DNA of 64,000 bases, taken from the NCBI GenBank assembly GCA_020344415.1, contig CP070825.1:2483574-2547573 (forward strand). The letters are read 5' to 3'. Position 1 is the stretch's first letter; the number at the start of each line of letters is the position of its first letter. The notes beneath the pieces were generated by a model. It did no database searches and was not told the origin of the DNA. It saw nothing but the letters and a program-made list of their open reading frames with translations. This DNA is from Candidatus Aminicenantota bacterium (GTDB lineage Bacteria > Acidobacteriota > Aminicenantia > Aminicenantales > Aminicenantaceae). The translations under genes and the position numbers were made by a program. Positions 62,266 through 64,000 of this stretch are shown here, piece by piece.

Positions 62266-62682
62266 ATGAGTTTAGAGAAAATCCTGAAGAAAATTATCGA
62301 TGATGCCCAATCCGAGGCAGATCAGATCCTTCATGAAAGTGAAAAAAAAGCGGAGGAGATAGGAGAGAAAGCTCGCGAAGAAGCTGAGAATTTAGCAGAG
62401 GCATTGATCAAAGAAGGGGAAAGAAAGGGGCAGCTTGAAGCGAGCCGGCTCATCACCCAGGCACGCTTAGAGAGAAGAATCAGTATCCTCTCGTGCAAAA
62501 AGCGGCTCATTGACGAAGTTTTGGAGAAAGCTTTCCAGAAAGGAGGTCTGGAAAAAAAGGAGCTCAAAAGAAAAATCATCATGAAGGACAGAGAAAAAGA
62601 AGAGCCTTATGATGAGAAAAGATTGAAGGAAGAGCTTCGCCAAAAACTTGAAAATGAGATCATTGGGATTTTGAAGATATGA
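62266..62682 (+). CDS. V-type ATPase subunit E (peripheral stalk)
   Basis: A 138-residue protein with a long N-terminal helix (DDAQSEADQILHESEKKAEE, EKAREEAENLAEALIKEGER) and a short C-terminal part. Usual bacterial subunit E is about 190-200 residues, so the C-terminal globular domain is reduced here. It pairs with the coiled-coil subunit to hold the stator. Its stop overlaps the subunit C start by four bases. The short C-terminus could be lineage-specific. Confidence 0.8.
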   Translation: MSLEKILKKIIDDAQSEADQILHESEKKAEEIGEKAREEAENLAEALIKEGERKGQLEASRLITQARLERRISILSCKKRLIDEVLEKAFQKGGLEKKELKRKIIMKDREKEEPYDEKRLKEELRQKLENEIIGILKI

Positions 62683-63464
62683 AAAAGCCGTCCAGGCTCG
62701 ATTATGCTTATGCAGTGGGCCGAATCCGTGTTTTAGAGAAGAAGTTAGTCGAGAGGGCGGTTTTTAGCGAGGCTTCAGAAGAGAATGATTTTTCATCTGC
62801 CATGAAAGTTGTTTTTGATGCAGGGGATTTTCCTGAAGAGATGGTCGAGCTCAAGGACTCAGATGAGTTGGATGAATTCCTGGAGAAGGAGGAAGAAGCG
62901 CTTCAGGGTTTGATGGATGCAATCCTTCTTGATAGTAATGTCTTTGACATATATCTCGAAGAAAGCAATCCTCAGGAGGCGATGTCGATAGCTGAGAGCA
63001 TGGATTATGCCTTCATAAAGGATTATCTCCGCCACAAGATTGATCTGAGCAACTTGAAGATCTTCTGCCGCATAAAGTATTCGGGCCATTCTATACAGAA
63101 ATTTGAGAACCTGATTCTGAAAGGAGGTTTTCTGGATGAGAAAATTCTCCTTCAAAATTTTGATCTTACATATGGTGAAATAGGAGACAAACTTCGAGCA
63201 AGCGCTTATCAGGATTTATGGAACAGAGCGATAGATGTTCTTGAAGAGAGAGAGACCTTTGTGGAGTTTGAACGTGGAATAGAGGATTTTTTAATGAAGT
63301 ATTTACGAAAAGCAAAGTATATTGTGTTTGGACCCGAGCCTGTTTTCGCCTACGGTCTGGCAAAGAGAAAAGAGCTAAGAGCGGTGAGGCTCCTTGGAGT
63401 TGGAAAACTCAACCATGTGCCTTCAGAGCTTTTAAAAGAGAGGATCAGTGAGACCTATGTTTGA
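62679..63464 (+). CDS. V-type ATPase subunit C (d-like)
   Basis: A 261-residue helical protein, somewhat shorter than the usual 320-350. DYAYAVGRIRVLEKKLV at the start and FGPEPVFAYGLAKRKELRAVRLL near the end are the typical subunit C (AtpC/NtpC) ends. It forms the socket between the rotor axle and the K ring. It overlaps its neighbours on both sides. The missing length is probably from one of the three helical repeats. Confidence 0.88.
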   Translation: MKKPSRLDYAYAVGRIRVLEKKLVERAVFSEASEENDFSSAMKVVFDAGDFPEEMVELKDSDELDEFLEKEEEALQGLMDAILLDSNVFDIYLEESNPQEAMSIAESMDYAFIKDYLRHKIDLSNLKIFCRIKYSGHSIQKFENLILKGGFLDEKILLQNFDLTYGEIGDKLRASAYQDLWNRAIDVLEERETFVEFERGIEDFLMKYLRKAKYIVFGPEPVFAYGLAKRKELRAVRLLGVGKLNHVPSELLKERISETYV

Positions 63465-63798
63465 TAAGATTGCAGTAATAGGTGCTTCGGATCTCGTTTT
63501 TGCTTTCAGGGCGCTAGGAGTAAAAGTGTTTTCTCCTGAGAAGTTAGAGGAGACTAAAGAAATCATAAAGACATTGGAGGAAGAGAATTTCGCTCTCTGT
63601 TTTTTACACGAGAGCTTTTTTGAGCCTTTGAAAGAGGAAATAGAGATTTTAAGAGAAAAATTTTGTCCTGTGGTGGTGGGATTTTCCGATTACAGAGAGA
63701 TTCGAGATCGCATAGGGGAAATGATGAGAGAAATGGCTATTAAGGCCACAGGTTCAGACTCTTTGGTACAGAAGAGGAGAGAAGATGAAACAAGGTAA
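63457..63798 (+). CDS. V-type ATPase subunit F
   Basis: A 113-residue Rossmann-like protein. [23 protein letters not shown] is the usual start, and the middle has [14 protein letters not shown]. It sits in the central stalk with subunit D. The ATG at 63457 overlaps the end of subunit C by eight bases; a GTG at 63448 with nearer GAGG is an alternative. The gene overlaps subunit A by 14 bases. Confidence 0.88.
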   Translation: MFDKIAVIGASDLVFAFRALGVKVFSPEKLEETKEIIKTLEEENFALCFLHESFFEPLKEEIEILREKFCPVVVGFSDYREIRDRIGEMMREMAIKATGSDSLVQKRREDETR

Positions 63799-64000
63799 AA
63801 TTATTCGTGTCGCAGGCCCATTAGTGGTTGCCTCTGGATGCATAGGTGCCAAGATGTACGATATGGTCAAAATTGGTGAACTTGGACTCATAGGCGAAAT
63901 CATAGAGCTTAAAGAAGACTTAGCATTCATCCAGGTCTACGAGGATACAACGGGCATCGGGCCAGAGGAGCCGGTGTTTTTAACTGGGAGGCCGCTCAGT
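63785..64000 (+). CDS. V-type ATPase catalytic subunit A, N-terminal part
   Basis: The first 72 codons run off the right edge. The translation starts [20 protein letters not shown] and continues with [20 protein letters not shown] and [14 protein letters not shown], the N-terminal barrel of V-type subunit A (AtpA/NtpA). GAGGAG lies just upstream. The Walker motif and the non-homologous region are beyond the window. Subunits B and D are expected after it. Confidence 0.94.
   Translation, partial: MKQGKIIRVAGPLVVASGCIGAKMYDMVKIGELGLIGEIIELKEDLAFIQVYEDTTGIGPEEPVFLTGRPLS

Overview
The window looks like a chromosomal contig from an uncultured, probably anaerobic, diderm (Gram-negative-type) bacterium. 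TolC-like channels, RND efflux parts, a TonB-dependent receptor and DUF5916 barrel proteins point to an outer membrane. Energy genes (V-type ATPase, succinate dehydrogenase plus Rieske/cytochrome b, NhaC antiporter, SSF symporter) suggest use of a sodium gradient. The mix of V-ATPase, formate-THF ligase, DUF5916, DUF6485 and REP-type repeats reminds me of Candidatus Aminicenantes or related Acidobacteria-like lineages. That placement is recognition from gene content only, with low to moderate confidence. No rRNA, tRNA or CRISPR array was recognised.

Layout. 1-490 (minus): start of pdxA, translationally coupled to an Hfq-like Sm protein. 777-1571: a lone SDR. 1621-7249 (minus): tripartite metal-type RND efflux system (outer-membrane factor, adaptor, pump). 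7485-14187 (minus): a serine hydrolase, then (reading from 14187 downwards) ECF sigma factor, anti-sigma factor, Spy-like protein, TolC-like channel and a DUF5916 protein. 15020-19583 (plus): a tight respiratory operon (one SDH anchor, SdhA, SdhB, Rieske, cytochrome b, small membrane protein). 20102-26118 (plus): radC, formate-THF ligase, thiolase, 3-hydroxyacyl-CoA dehydrogenase, recA. 26236-32000 (minus): frameshifted C45 peptidase, SagB-type oxidoreductase, serine hydrolase-TPR protein, NhaC antiporter. 32164-35569: REP-associated transposase tail-to-tail with uvrA. 35901-39475 (plus): DUF3311/SSF transporter/M20 amidohydrolase operon and mntP. 39551-41899 (minus): SnoaL-like gene, decayed IS3-family element, a TolC gene cut by it, and a small CPAC-motif protein. 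42123-44366 (minus): TonB receptor behind a cobalamin riboswitch. 45257-51499: decarboxylase, B3/B4 protein, TrmO, IlvE, DUF6125-like protein, radical SAM protein, DUF6485-like protein. 51746-58422: queF, EamA transporter, PAP2/GT87/pilin-like genes and the queE-queD-queC cluster. 58569 to the right edge (plus): an unknown gene followed by the V-ATPase operon (coiled-coil subunit, I, K, E, C, F and the start of A).

How the genes work together. SDH and the Rieske/cytochrome b genes form one quinone-linked module, but no cytochrome c1 or second SDH anchor is encoded in it. The V-ATPase proteolipid carries the residues used for Na+ binding in Enterococcus hirae NtpK, which fits with the NhaC and SSF carriers. 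QueC, QueD, QueE and QueF cover preQ0 and preQ1 synthesis for queuosine.

Intergenic DNA is unusually rich in repeats. I see at least five families: a 40-bp palindrome; a short GCTTGAT/ATCAAGC palindrome that also appears inside the transposase gene; a composite element bounded by sequences like GGGGACAGGCTAC; a roughly 250-bp element whose two copies share a core but have different terminal arms; and a 131-bp inverted repeat. These, with the transposase and the IS-scarred locus, are the most unusual part of the window.
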